A stretch of DNA of 51,332 bases, taken from assembly GCF_003353055.1 (NCBI RefSeq), contig NZ_QKWJ01000052.1, forward strand, positions 1-51,332. Direction: 5' to 3'. Each line of letters opens with the position of its first letter. The first letter of the stretch is position 1. This stretch comes from Cupriavidus lacunae. Lineage in GTDB: Bacteria > Pseudomonadota > Gammaproteobacteria > Burkholderiales > Burkholderiaceae. The notes below the pieces were generated by a model, which was not told the origin of the DNA, did no database searches, and saw only the letters and a program-made list of their open reading frames with translations. Made by a program: the position numbers and the translations under genes. Shown piece by piece: positions 34,089 to 41,865 of the stretch.

Positions 34089-34164
34089 CGCCCATAGCTG
34101 CGAGCACCTACAGTGTCCTTACCCGTTCATTGCCGCTGTATCAACCAGGAAGGATATTGACTCC

Positions 34165-34510
34165 ATGCAACGCATCTCCGAGCCACTACAGCCAACCGGC
34201 CCTGAAATTACACGCCGCCAATTGCTGGTTCTCGGGGCCGGCGCTGCGGTGACTGCGACTGTGCCCTTTGTAGTGTCCGCTGCTGCTGCAGCGTCGGACA
34301 GCGCGGCAATCTCGCAAGGAGCCTTAGCTGTGAGCTACATCACCACCAAGGCGGCGTTCAGATTTTCTACAGAGACTGGGGGCCCGCAAATGCGACTCCC
34401 ATCGTCTTCTCGCACGGATGGCCGCTGAGCTCTGACGACTGGGATGCCCAGATGCTCTTCTTCCTCTCCAGGGGCTATCGCGTGGTCGCCCATGACCGGC
34501 GAGGCCATGG
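34165..34510 (+). pseudogene. Chloroperoxidase-like hydrolase copy 3, truncated
   Basis: The Tat leader (TRRQLLVLGAGAAVTATVP) is intact, as is an internal GTG start preceded by AAGGAG. One base is missing near 34352 (AAGGCGGC where copy 1 has AAGGACGGC), which shifts the frame. The DNA then follows the family through SHGWPLSSDDWDAQ and VVAHDRRGHG and stops at 34510, where the ISNCY transposase remnant begins. Triad residues are lost. It is closest by eye to copy 1 over the SHGWPLSS region. Confidence 0.85.
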
Positions 34511-35348
34511 AAATCCGCCGACTGATGGCAGCAGCCGGCCTGTGGGTGCCGCGCAAACAACGGCCGCCGAAGGGTCTACCAGCCTCGTAACCGGCGCGCC
34601 TGCTATGGCGAACAAATTCAGATCGACGGCTGCGATCACCGCTGGTTCGAGGATCGTGCGCCGGCATGCACGCTGCTGGTCTACGTGGATGACGCTACCA
34701 GCCGGATCATGGAGTTGCGCTTTACCTATACGGAGTCTACGTTCAGCTATTTCGCTGCGACGCGGACATATTTGGAGCGCCACGGTAAGCCGGTGGCGTT
34801 TTACAGTGACAAGGCGAGCGTGTTCCGCGTCAACCATCCCCACGCCACCGGCGGCGATGGTCATACCCGGTTTTCCCGGGCCTTATTTGAGCTCAACATT
34901 GAAGGCATCTGCGCCAACAGCAGCCAGGCCAAGAGCCGCGTTGAGCGGGCGCACCTGACGCTACAAGAGCGGCTGGTGCAGGAACTACGTCTGCGAGGCA
35001 TCAACACGATGGAGGCTGCGAGCGCGTTTGCGCAATTCATCGCCGACTACAACGCGCGCTTTGCCAAAGTGCCGCCCAACAGCCATAACGCCCATCGGCC
35101 CCTGCGATCGGATGAAAACCTAGATCTGATCTTTGCGTGCCGGGAACCCCGTCGGGTGTCCAAGAGCCTGACGATCCAGTTCGACAAAAATGCTCCATGT
35201 GTTGGCGGATACGCCGGAACATCGCCACCTTGTCGGTCGCTACATTGAGGTGTATCACTTCCCGGATGGGCGGGTCGAACCGCGGGCGAACGGCATGTTC
35301 ACCACCTATGACAAGTTGTCGGAGGTGAACCAGGGCGCAATCGTGGAT
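34510..35348 (+). pseudogene. ISNCY-family transposase remnant
   Basis: This is the C-terminal two thirds of an ISNCY (IS1202-group) transposase. The DDE residues are visible: IDGCDHRWFED, AFYSDKASVFR and AKSRVERAHLTLQERL. Frames change near 34560 and 35190, and the end breaks off at NQGAIVD, where a palindrome begins. Neither terminal inverted repeat is present, so both ends were cut by later recombination. It joins directly to the truncated hydrolase copy 3. Confidence 0.85.
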
Positions 35349-35376
35349 CAATACTTTCACGATGGTGAAAGTATTG
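35349..35376. promoter_or_regulatory. 28-bp palindrome, copy 1
   Basis: Arms CAATACTTTCAC and GTGAAAGTATTG around GATG. It ends 10 bases before ATG 35387. A second 28-bp palindrome with the same arms is at 40934-40961, again just before an ATG. It is probably an operator. Confidence 0.7.
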
Positions 35377-35386
35377 GGTTGTGACG

Positions 35387-35614
35387 ATGGATTCCGCGGA
35401 CATTCAACGGTCGTCTCTTGCCGACCCGAAGCGGCCGATGAACGCGTCAAATTTCAGTGGCCGCTGCCAAGTAGAAGACGACGTTGAACCAAGAAACTGC
35501 TTACAGTACGCGTTGGCTGACTGGCTGCTAGCCTGCGGGGGCGATACGGTGCCACCTGAGTCCATCTGGGTGTACATCTATGACATGCTGGAGCAGCCCG
35601 GCCTGAAGGTCTGA
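35387..35614 (+). CDS. Hypothetical protein with damaged C-terminus
   Basis: A 75-aa frame starting MDSADIQRSS, with a credible middle (NCLQYALADWLLACGGD, IWVYIYDMLEQPGLKV). I do not recognise the family. An 8-bp tandem duplication at 35603-35618 introduces the stop. Without it the frame would continue RLVDAQPLKNAFL to a stop at 35661. The start follows the 28-bp palindrome and shares the context GTGACRATGG with the second palindrome site. Confidence 0.45.
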   Translation: MDSADIQRSSLADPKRPMNASNFSGRCQVEDDVEPRNCLQYALADWLLACGGDTVPPESIWVYIYDMLEQPGLKV

Positions 35615-35618
35615 AGGT
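35603..35618 (+). repeat. 8-bp tandem duplication CTGAAGGT x2
   Basis: CTGAAGGTCTGAAGGT. One copy encodes LKV; the second puts the gene out of frame and creates a TGA. It is a typical slippage mutation. Confidence 0.85.
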
Positions 35619-35655
35619 CCGGCTGGTCGATGCGCAGCCGCTCAAGAACGCTTTT

Positions 35656-36681
35656 CTATGACGGTTTATCCTCACATTTTCCGCCCCCTGTGCCGGCAGG
35701 GATAGCGACGTCAGCCACTTCCGTGACGCCGATCATTGAGTCGTCATGAACCCTTTGCACCACCGCCGGTGCTTGGTGTGCATCGTAGGGAGCAAAAAGC
35801 TCGGCGACCCAGTCGATGAACACCCGCAATCGAGCATTCATATGCCGATGCGACGGATACACCATGTAGATTGGAACTGTATCTGTGGACCAGTCGGTTA
35901 GCACTTGCTGCAGAGCCCCTGACTTAAGGTGCCGCCCCGCAGTCGCTGTGGTAGTGCGGATGACGCCCAAACCTTGAACGCCAGCCTCCAGCGTCGTCAT
36001 CACGTCGTTCGTCGCTAACGAGTGAGAGCCCTGCACTTCCACGCGCTCCTCATCCCTGGACAAAACAAATGGATAGATGCGACCGGTCCGGTGAAGGAAG
36101 TAGTTCACGACGCGGTGAGATCCGCTTTCGAGGTCCTTGGGATGGTTGGGAACGCCATGTCGCCTCAGATACTCTGGAGATGCACAGAAGATCCAACGAA
36201 ACTGCCCCAATTGCCTCGCCACAAGTGACTCGTCGCGTAAGTTCCCCGCGCGCAGAACGCAGTCGATGTTTTCACTCACCAGGTCAACGGGACGATCGCT
36301 CACGCCGAGCTTGATATCAATGCCCGGGTAGCGCGAGAAAAAATCTGGCATGGCAGACACAAGGATCGTCTGGGCGACGGAGGACCCAACGTCGACGCGA
36401 AGCTGGCCGCTCAGCATCGCCCGCTCGCTGGAAAGCCCTGCTTCCAGTTCGTCGACTTCGGCGAGGATGCGGGTCGCGCGCTCAAAGTACGCAGCCCCGT
36501 AGGGCGTTACGACGACTCGTCTTGCTGTCCTGTTGAGCAGGACCACTTTTAGCTCGCTCTCCAACCACTGGACCCAGCGACTCACCGTCGGCTTCGGCCA
36601 ACCTAGCGCTTCCGCCGCTTTTGTGAAGCTGCCGCATTCGACAACTCTGACAAACGCTCTCATCGCACTGAGCTTATCCAT
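35656..36681 (-). CDS. LysR-family transcriptional regulator
   Basis: A 341-aa LTTR. The N-terminal winged HTH is MDKLSAMRAFVRVVECGSFT followed by KAAEALGWPKPTVSRWVQ, then the effector-binding domain (LRVDVGSSVAQTILVSAMP, DCVLRAGNLRDESLVARQLG). The C-terminus carries about 35 extra residues beyond the usual 300. ATG 36681 matches the family start. It points away from the small secreted protein and hydrolase copy 2, with 413 bp between. LTTRs usually control divergent genes, so 37095 or 37458 are candidate targets; nothing in the sequence proves it. Confidence 0.93.
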   Translation of the reverse strand: MDKLSAMRAFVRVVECGSFTKAAEALGWPKPTVSRWVQWLESELKVVLLNRTARRVVVTPYGAAYFERATRILAEVDELEAGLSSERAMLSGQLRVDVGSSVAQTILVSAMPDFFSRYPGIDIKLGVSDRPVDLVSENIDCVLRAGNLRDESLVARQLGQFRWIFCASPEYLRRHGVPNHPKDLESGSHRVVNYFLHRTGRIYPFVLSRDEERVEVQGSHSLATNDVMTTLEAGVQGLGVIRTTTATAGRHLKSGALQQVLTDWSTDTVPIYMVYPSHRHMNARLRVFIDWVAELFAPYDAHQAPAVVQRVHDDSMIGVTEVADVAIPAGTGGGKCEDKPS

Positions 36682-37094
36682 CCCCGCGGCCTCACTCGTC
36701 ACGCCTGCCGGGAAGCCATCGCGGGCCGCCCGCTGCACTCTGGAACGACTCGCCCTCTGCTGTAGACGGGCTCTTTCCAGGCCCCAATGCCCGCTGCGCT
36801 GATCGCCGCAGCCTTCGCCAAAGGCATCGCGCCTTCCGGTCCGGACTGCAGATTCGCGGTGTTTTACAGCGGATTCTATAAGAATTTTGCAGGTCCGATC
36901 GTCTCACGGCGCGAGACGGTCGTTTCGGAACGACGACTTGTTCTTCATCCGCCCTGACACCATTCTTACCGTGCTGGCCTTGTGGCATCGACTTCCGCGG
37001 CGCTACATCGACACGCATTGAGCCTCACGATCGCCAAGCACTACACCAGGTTTGGCACAGATGTCTTTCTCCATTCAGTAGGAGCCTTCCTTCC
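36682..37094. other. Intergenic, regulatory
   Basis: Divergent region between the LysR gene and a small secreted protein gene. An AT-rich patch (TTCTATAAGAATTTTGC, about 36876-36892) is the likeliest promoter/LysR site. No gene seen. GTAGGAGCC at 37079 is a plausible ribosome-binding site for 37095. Confidence 0.45.
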
Positions 37095-37349
37095 ATGAAA
37101 TTCACAGCCCAGAAACTTGTCTTCGGCCTTTCGGCCGCCGTTGTCTATCTTGTTGCCTCTGCGTCGCAGTTGGCATCCGCCTCTGCGCTGGCCGAGCACG
37201 ACGTCCGTACTGACAGTGCGCGGCCCGTTCGCGATGCGAGCACCCCCTACTACGATAACGCTCGAAGCGTGACCGATTCGCGCGATCCCTATACCGACGG
37301 AGCACGAAGCGTCGCAGAGCCGCGCGATCCCTACACAGATGGAGCGTGA
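37095..37349 (+). CDS. Small secreted repeat protein, 84 aa
   Basis: A signal peptide (KFTAQKLVFGLSAAVVYLVA) ends near an ASA-type cleavage site around residues 28-32. The mature part is acidic and built of a degenerate 14-residue repeat: YYDNARSVTDSR, DPYTDGARSVAEPR, DPYTDGA. No known domain. It lies 108 bp before hydrolase copy 2 on the same strand, with the CYCC...GGGAG dyad directly after its stop. Secreted repeat peptides of this kind occur in Burkholderiaceae; the role is unknown. Confidence 0.7.
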   Translation: MKFTAQKLVFGLSAAVVYLVASASQLASASALAEHDVRTDSARPVRDASTPYYDNARSVTDSRDPYTDGARSVAEPRDPYTDGA

Positions 37350-37353
37350 TCTG

Positions 37354-37373
37354 GCTCCTTCCAATGGGAGACG
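37354..37373 (+). promoter_or_regulatory. CYCC...GGGAG dyad upstream of hydrolase copy 2
   Basis: GCTCCTTCCAATGGGAGACG, ending 84 bases before ATG 37458. The arms CTCC and GGGAG make a near-perfect dyad. It matches the boxes before copies 1 and 3 and inside leaders A-C. Confidence 0.6.
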
Positions 37374-37457
37374 AAACGTCTTCGCGAGCAGCTACAGCGT
37401 TCATACCTATTCATTGCCCCATTCATTACCGCCGTATAACTTATGTGAGATCTAGTC

Positions 37458-38453
37458 ATGAAATGCCTGTCTGAATTACCAAAGCCTACCTTCCCTGAAA
37501 TTACGCGCCGCCAATTGCTGGTTCTAGGGGCCGGCGCCGCAGTTTCCGCGGCTGTGCCCAATGCAGCCTCCGCTACTTCGACCGCGTCTGGCAGCGCGGC
37601 AACTTCGCAAGGATATTTAGCCATGAACTACGTCACAACCAAGGACGGTGTCCAAATCTTCTACAAGGACTGGGGTCCCGCCAATGCGACGCCCATCGTC
37701 TTCTCGCACGGATGGCCTCTGAGCTCCGATGATTGGGATGCCCAGATGATGTTCTTCCTCTCCAAGGGCTTTCGCGTCGTTGCCCATGACAGGCGGGGCC
37801 ATGGGCGCTCATCGCAGGTGTGGGACGGGCACGACATGGACCATTACGCCGACGACCTGGCAGCCGTGGTGACTCATCTCAACCTCAAGGGTGCCATCCA
37901 CGTTGGCCATTCCACTGGCGGCGGTGAAGTTGTGCGTTACCTGGCGCGCCACGGCGAGAAGCATGCTTCGAAGGCCTGCCTTGTCGCGGCAGTGCCGCCG
38001 ATTATGGTCAAGACTGCGTCCAATCCGGGCGGTCTGCCGAAGGAGGTGTTCGACGGTCTGCAACTGCAGACGGCAACCAACCGGGCGCAGTTCTTCCGCG
38101 ACCTTCCCGCAGGTCCGTTCTACGGTTTCAACCGGCCGGGCGCAAAGCCCCAGGAAGGCATTGTCCAGAACTGGTGGCGGCAAGGAATGATGGGGAGCGC
38201 AAAGGCGCACTACGACGGCATCGTGGCGTTTTCGCAGACTGACTTCACCGAGGACTTGAAGAAGATCAACCTGCCTGTTCTGGTGATGCACGGCGACGAT
38301 GATCAGATCGTGCCTTATGCCGATTCCGGGCCGCTGTCGGCCAAGCTTCTGAAGAAAGGCACGTTGAAGACATACAAAGGCTTCCCACATGGTATGCCGA
38401 CCACGCACGCGGACGTCATCAACGCGGACCTGTTGGCCTTTATCAAGGCCTGA
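37458..38453 (+). CDS. Chloroperoxidase-like alpha/beta hydrolase with Tat leader (copy 2)
   Basis: A 331-aa intact paralogue of the gene at 20985. The Tat leader is ITRRQLLVLGAGAAVSAAVP. The triad is Ser152 (GHSTGGGE), Asp near 281 (HGDDDQIVP) and His311 (GFPHGMPTT). Met56 (codon 37623) is where ordinary family members begin, and AAGGAT lies eight bases before it, so a cytosolic form could be made from an internal start. The likely activity is esterase/perhydrolase; the substrate is unknown. It follows the small secreted protein gene, and the LysR gene is further upstream in opposite orientation. Confidence 0.93.
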   Translation: MKCLSELPKPTFPEITRRQLLVLGAGAAVSAAVPNAASATSTASGSAATSQGYLAMNYVTTKDGVQIFYKDWGPANATPIVFSHGWPLSSDDWDAQMMFFLSKGFRVVAHDRRGHGRSSQVWDGHDMDHYADDLAAVVTHLNLKGAIHVGHSTGGGEVVRYLARHGEKHASKACLVAAVPPIMVKTASNPGGLPKEVFDGLQLQTATNRAQFFRDLPAGPFYGFNRPGAKPQEGIVQNWWRQGMMGSAKAHYDGIVAFSQTDFTEDLKKINLPVLVMHGDDDQIVPYADSGPLSAKLLKKGTLKTYKGFPHGMPTTHADVINADLLAFIKA

Positions 38454-38589
38454 GCGAGCCTGGTGGAATTCACTGCTGGTTCGCTTCGAGGCGGACCAGC
38501 AGTTGCCGCTCCGACGCTGGACGGAACGAAACGATCTGGCAATGATGTCAGCATGCCGAGAGGCGGGGGGGCATCTCGGACGCCCCTCA

Positions 38590-38900
38590 ACGCACCGACA
38601 CCGTCAACGAGACCAGCGCGGCGCTCTACCTGCGCAACACGACCGGCTTCTGCGGCTGCGCACGGTCGCCGGACTGCGGGCGGACCAGTTTTGGTACGGG
38701 GTGTCGAACGACAATCCTGCCAACGCGGGCAACGGCAGCGATCGCATCGTCAGTCCGAAGCTGAGCATCGTGATGTCGCCGGCGGACCGGAGGAGATTTG
38801 TCAGCGGCGTGGCCACCGGCATCAACGACCACCATATCCATCCGGCGGAGCCGCGGACGTTCCACGTGGGGTGCTCTGGAGTTTCTGAAGGCGGCAGTGA
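38590..38900 (+). pseudogene. TonB-dependent receptor fragment
   Basis: Frames with shifts encode ETSAALYLRNTT, then RTVAGLRADQFWYGVSND and SDRIVSPKLSIVMSPAD, and later ALEFLKAAV. This is the beta-strand pattern of a TonB-dependent outer-membrane receptor. N-terminal plug and C-terminal end are both missing and several indels are present. It is a short relic. Confidence 0.65.
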
Positions 38901-39330
38901 TCAGTCTGTGCCGCAATGCCGGGCGCCAACGATCAACATCAACCCACTTCCTGGCTAGTCAACGCAACCTTCCACGAGAATTGGGGCCGCCTCCTTTTGT
39001 ACTTCCGCATTGGTCGACAATCAACACTTCACTATTCCGAAGTGAATGGCCGATTCCTGATGTGGAACCGACGCCTGAATGTCTGAGCAACGGAGCGAGC
39101 CGATGACGCTTCATGGCCGGCTACCGCCGTTGCGCTTTTGCCATCTCTGGCGAGTCACGGTTAGCCGCAGCGCGCCGAGCCGGACTGCACGTGAGGCCTT
39201 GGCATTGCTGGGACGCGGCGATAAGGTGCGATAACGTTGTGCTTATCGGCGAGTAGGCGCCACGAGGAATACAGAACCGGGGAAGGAACAGCTGTCGTAG
39301 ATGCTGCTTACTGCACTTTACACCAAGAAT
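38901..39330. other. Intergenic, no gene seen
   Basis: Decayed DNA between the receptor fragment and the toxin-antitoxin promoter. No convincing frame, hairpin or IS end. Confidence 0.45.
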
Positions 39331-39359
39331 TTGATAACTATTATCAAGGGCGGTACACT
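39331..39359 (+). promoter_or_regulatory. Promoter/operator of the ParDE-like module
   Basis: The perfect inverted repeat TTGATAA-CTA-TTATCAA (39331-39347) overlaps a sigma70-type promoter: TTGATA at 39331, a 17-bp spacer and TACACT at 39354. This is a classic arrangement for autorepression by the antitoxin. AGGAG precedes ATG 39411. Confidence 0.75.
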
Positions 39360-39410
39360 TGATGACACCGGCGTACGCCCTGCGCCGGCCCCGTCTGAAG
39401 AGGAGCAAAT

Positions 39411-39680
39411 ATGATCAGTGCCGACCTTGGACAGCAACTTGAGCGCTACGTGACTGAACTTGTCGCCTCGGGCCGCTATGGCTCTAAGAGCGAAGTACTG
39501 CGCGAAGGCGTACGTCTGATTCAGGACCGTGAAGCGCAACTGATGGCGCTGGACGCGGCGCTCGCGCAAAGCCTGGCCGAGGCGGACGCGGGCCGCGGCA
39601 CCGACGCAGCCACCGTGTTCGACCGCCTCGAGGCCAAGTATCGCGCCGCGGCAGGCAGAACACCCGGGCACGGCGCATGA
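39411..39680 (+). CDS. ParD-family antitoxin
   Basis: An 89-aa antitoxin. The N-terminal ribbon-helix-helix is QLERYVTELVASGRYGSKSE and VLREGVRLIQDRE; an extended C-terminal tail would bind the toxin. It overlaps the toxin gene by 4 bp (ATGA). The palindrome over its promoter fits autoregulation. Family and order are those of ParDE modules. Confidence 0.9.
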   Translation: MISADLGQQLERYVTELVASGRYGSKSEVLREGVRLIQDREAQLMALDAALAQSLAEADAGRGTDAATVFDRLEAKYRAAAGRTPGHGA

Positions 39681-39982
39681 TCGTCGTTCGCCTGACGCCG
39701 CTGGCCGAGGCCGAACTCGAAGCCATCGCCGACTACATTGCCCGCGACAACCCGCGCCGCGCGCTTTCCTTCGTGCAGGAGTTGCGCGACCGGTGCCTGT
39801 CGCTCGCAGACATGCCGCTTGCCTTCCCGCTGGTACCTCGCTATGAGGACCGAGGCGTCCGGCACCGTGTACACGGCAACTACCAGATCTTCTACCGCGT
39901 GGTGGGCGATCCGCCTGCGCGAATCGACGTGCTGCACGTGCTTCACAGCGCCCGCAACTATGCCGCGCTGCTGTTCAACTGA
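39677..39982 (+). CDS. ParE-family toxin
   Basis: A 101-aa RelE/ParE-superfamily toxin: VVRLTPLAEAELEAIADYIA, RYEDRGVRHRVHGNYQIFYR and IDVLHVLHSARNYAALLF. With a ParD-type antitoxin the target is expected to be DNA gyrase rather than mRNA. It is complete and coupled to the upstream antitoxin. Confidence 0.9.
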   Translation: MIVVRLTPLAEAELEAIADYIARDNPRRALSFVQELRDRCLSLADMPLAFPLVPRYEDRGVRHRVHGNYQIFYRVVGDPPARIDVLHVLHSARNYAALLFN

Positions 39983-40218
39983 GGCCTCCCGGCCAGAGTA
40001 CGGCGGTAGACATTCGGGGCCGCGTCGCTTCGGCAGCCCGACGACTTAGGTATCAAAGAGGAAGGCGGTGCGCCATGATCGATTCTGCCTCGATCACGAA
40101 GCGCCCCGCGTGAACGCAGCCAAATTTGAACATGACGCCCGTACTGAGTAATTTTGCCAGTAGCAGGGGGGTTATGTGGAATGGGGAGGGTGAGACGTCG
40201 GTCGGCGCCACCGGCACC

Positions 40219-40458
40219 TCAGTCGGCCGTCGAAGCGCAGGCGCTCGAAACGGCAGCAAAGTCGAAATGCGCGGCGGCATAGATGGCATTGCAGGCCCAG
40301 ACTTCTTCGCCATCCTTGTAGAAGATGACCCATTTGCCGTCGCTGACGCAGTGGGCGCCAGGAAACACTTCGTCATGGCCATTCGGTCCGTCCAGCGGAA
40401 AGGACGCGTGGGGTGTGGCCCAGTAGCGGCCCTTCGGTAGGGGCTCGATCGTCTTTGG
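40219..40458 (-). CDS. Hypothetical protein, 79 aa
   Basis: From ATG 40458 (MPKTIEPLPKGRYWATPH) it encodes a compact acidic protein with Trp- and Phe-rich strands (KWVIFYKDGEEVWACNA). No known family. ATG two codons earlier is equally possible. Composition is protein-like and the opposite strand has no competing gene. Confidence 0.45.
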   Translation of the reverse strand, partial: PKTIEPLPKGRYWATPHASFPLDGPNGHDEVFPGAHCVSDGKWVIFYKDGEEVWACNAIYAAAHFDFAAVSSACASTAD

Positions 40459-40600
40459 CATGCTCATCAGGCCCAGTGAGGTGTTACACAAGACACCATC
40501 GCCCAGTGAAGGCGAAACGGGGGATGGTGTCACCCTGCAACAGCGAAGACCGTCCTTCGTGTAGGCTTCACCATCCAATCACCTGTTGCTACTCGTTGCG

Positions 40601-40852
40601 ATGTCGATGGCACGATACCTCTTGTTTGTGGCCCGCGCCCTCGGCGTAGGCGCCCTGATCATGATCGTCGCCATCGTCTCCCGGCAAGTATATTTGCGCA
40701 GCGCTGCGGAGGCTGCCGACGCCGGCGCAGACGAGGAGCCTGCGACAATGATGTTGATACGCTGCGAGACGATGCACGAACGTCTGCAGAACCGGCACAG
40801 CTCGGCTGCGAAGGCTGACGAGCGGCCACGCGCTCGTTGCAGGGAGTCCTGA
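40601..40852 (+). CDS. Possible single-pass membrane protein, 83 aa
   Basis: One N-terminal hydrophobic helix (YLLFVARALGVGALIMIVAI), then a charged tail. There is no clear ribosome-binding site and no family resemblance, so this is a tentative call. Confidence 0.3.
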   Translation: MSMARYLLFVARALGVGALIMIVAIVSRQVYLRSAAEAADAGADEEPATMMLIRCETMHERLQNRHSSAAKADERPRARCRES

Positions 40853-41201
40853 CTTCGGAGAACTTCCGATTAGTCGACCAGGAGCTAGGCCGCACGCCTG
40901 GTAGGCGACAGCGGCGAATGAGCCGCGCACAATCAATACTTTCATGATCATGAAAGTATTGTGACAATGGGCCCCGCGGACGGCTATGCTCGTCATCGCT
41001 AGCCGACTCACAGCGGATCGTGGTTCAAGCGCAAGAAAATCGGCCACGTTCGGGGGAGCCGCCACTCGAACGTTCCGCATAAAGCCGTGGGCCAACGTCA
41101 GTATATGGCCGATCTGCCAGGCAATTTGTTTGTTACGGCGGTGCCTGAATTCCCAGAGGACCACCCTTTACCGCCAGACATTGCGGCATGTCTATCCGGC
41201 G
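40853..41201. other. Non-coding stretch with a palindrome
   Basis: It contains the 28-bp palindrome at 40934-40961, followed by ATG 40967, which opens an 11-codon frame (MGPADGYARHR) resembling the start at 35387. Otherwise nothing recognisable. Confidence 0.5.
40934..40961. promoter_or_regulatory. 28-bp palindrome, copy 2
   Basis: A perfect 14+14 palindrome with arms CAATACTTTCATGA and TCATGAAAGTATTG. It lies 5 bases before ATG 40967 in the context GTGACAATGG...CCGCGGAC, almost the same as at 35381-35401. Confidence 0.75.
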
Positions 41202-41630
41202 CTACGACTCCAGAATCTCCAGCCCACTTTCGGCACACCATTGCCTCAGCGCTCTTTCGGCCGAGTCGGCTTCAAACGAATACCAGCGCTCGAGCATGCC
41301 TTTGCGCTCCAGCAAGTGCTTGAAGCGTGCGTAAGCGCCTTGTCGTCGGAAGAATTCTTCCACCTGGTCGCAACACTCAGGCAACTCCTGTGCAACAAAT
41401 TGGAGGGCGAGGCTTCGTCCAAGACCGAGTTCGTTCTTATGCGGTATCGCAAGGTAGCGGTCCGAGGTTTCAAGGTCGTCAGGAACCTCCTCGTCGAAGG
41501 TGTCGTTGTAATCAGAAGTCCAATAGACTTTGCCCGTATCGAGTGAGACATACGCGTTGTGCTCCATCGGCGCCGCGCAGCTAACGAAGTCGAATGCCAT
41601 GGAAAGATCGTCGTGTTTGACTGCGACCAT
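41202..41630 (-). CDS. UPF0158 family protein
   Basis: A 142-aa protein resembling UPF0158. Recognisable segments are YVSLDTGKVYWTSDYND, SDRYLAIPHKNELGLGRSLA and GAYARFKHLLERKGMLERWY. It is a small soluble protein of unknown function. GGGAG stands before ATG 41630. It is monocistronic here. Confidence 0.85.
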   Translation of the reverse strand: MVAVKHDDLSMAFDFVSCAAPMEHNAYVSLDTGKVYWTSDYNDTFDEEVPDDLETSDRYLAIPHKNELGLGRSLALQFVAQELPECCDQVEEFFRRQGAYARFKHLLERKGMLERWYSFEADSAERALRQWCAESGLEILES

Positions 41631-41865
41631 GTCTGTACTCCCTTGGGTTGCGAGGTGAACGGCCCAGCAATATTCGGTGACAGCCGGACATCTGTCTTCG
41701 TCAAGGGCCGATGCATGATGATGGTACCGCAGCGCTCATCGCGGCCCGAAGGCCGAGATCCATGGTCATCCACCGACCGCTGAAAGCGCATCGCCCCGCA
41801 CGTACTCTTGCCAGGACAATTTCTCGGAATATCACGACGGCTTCCATGCGAGATGGAATCGAAGT

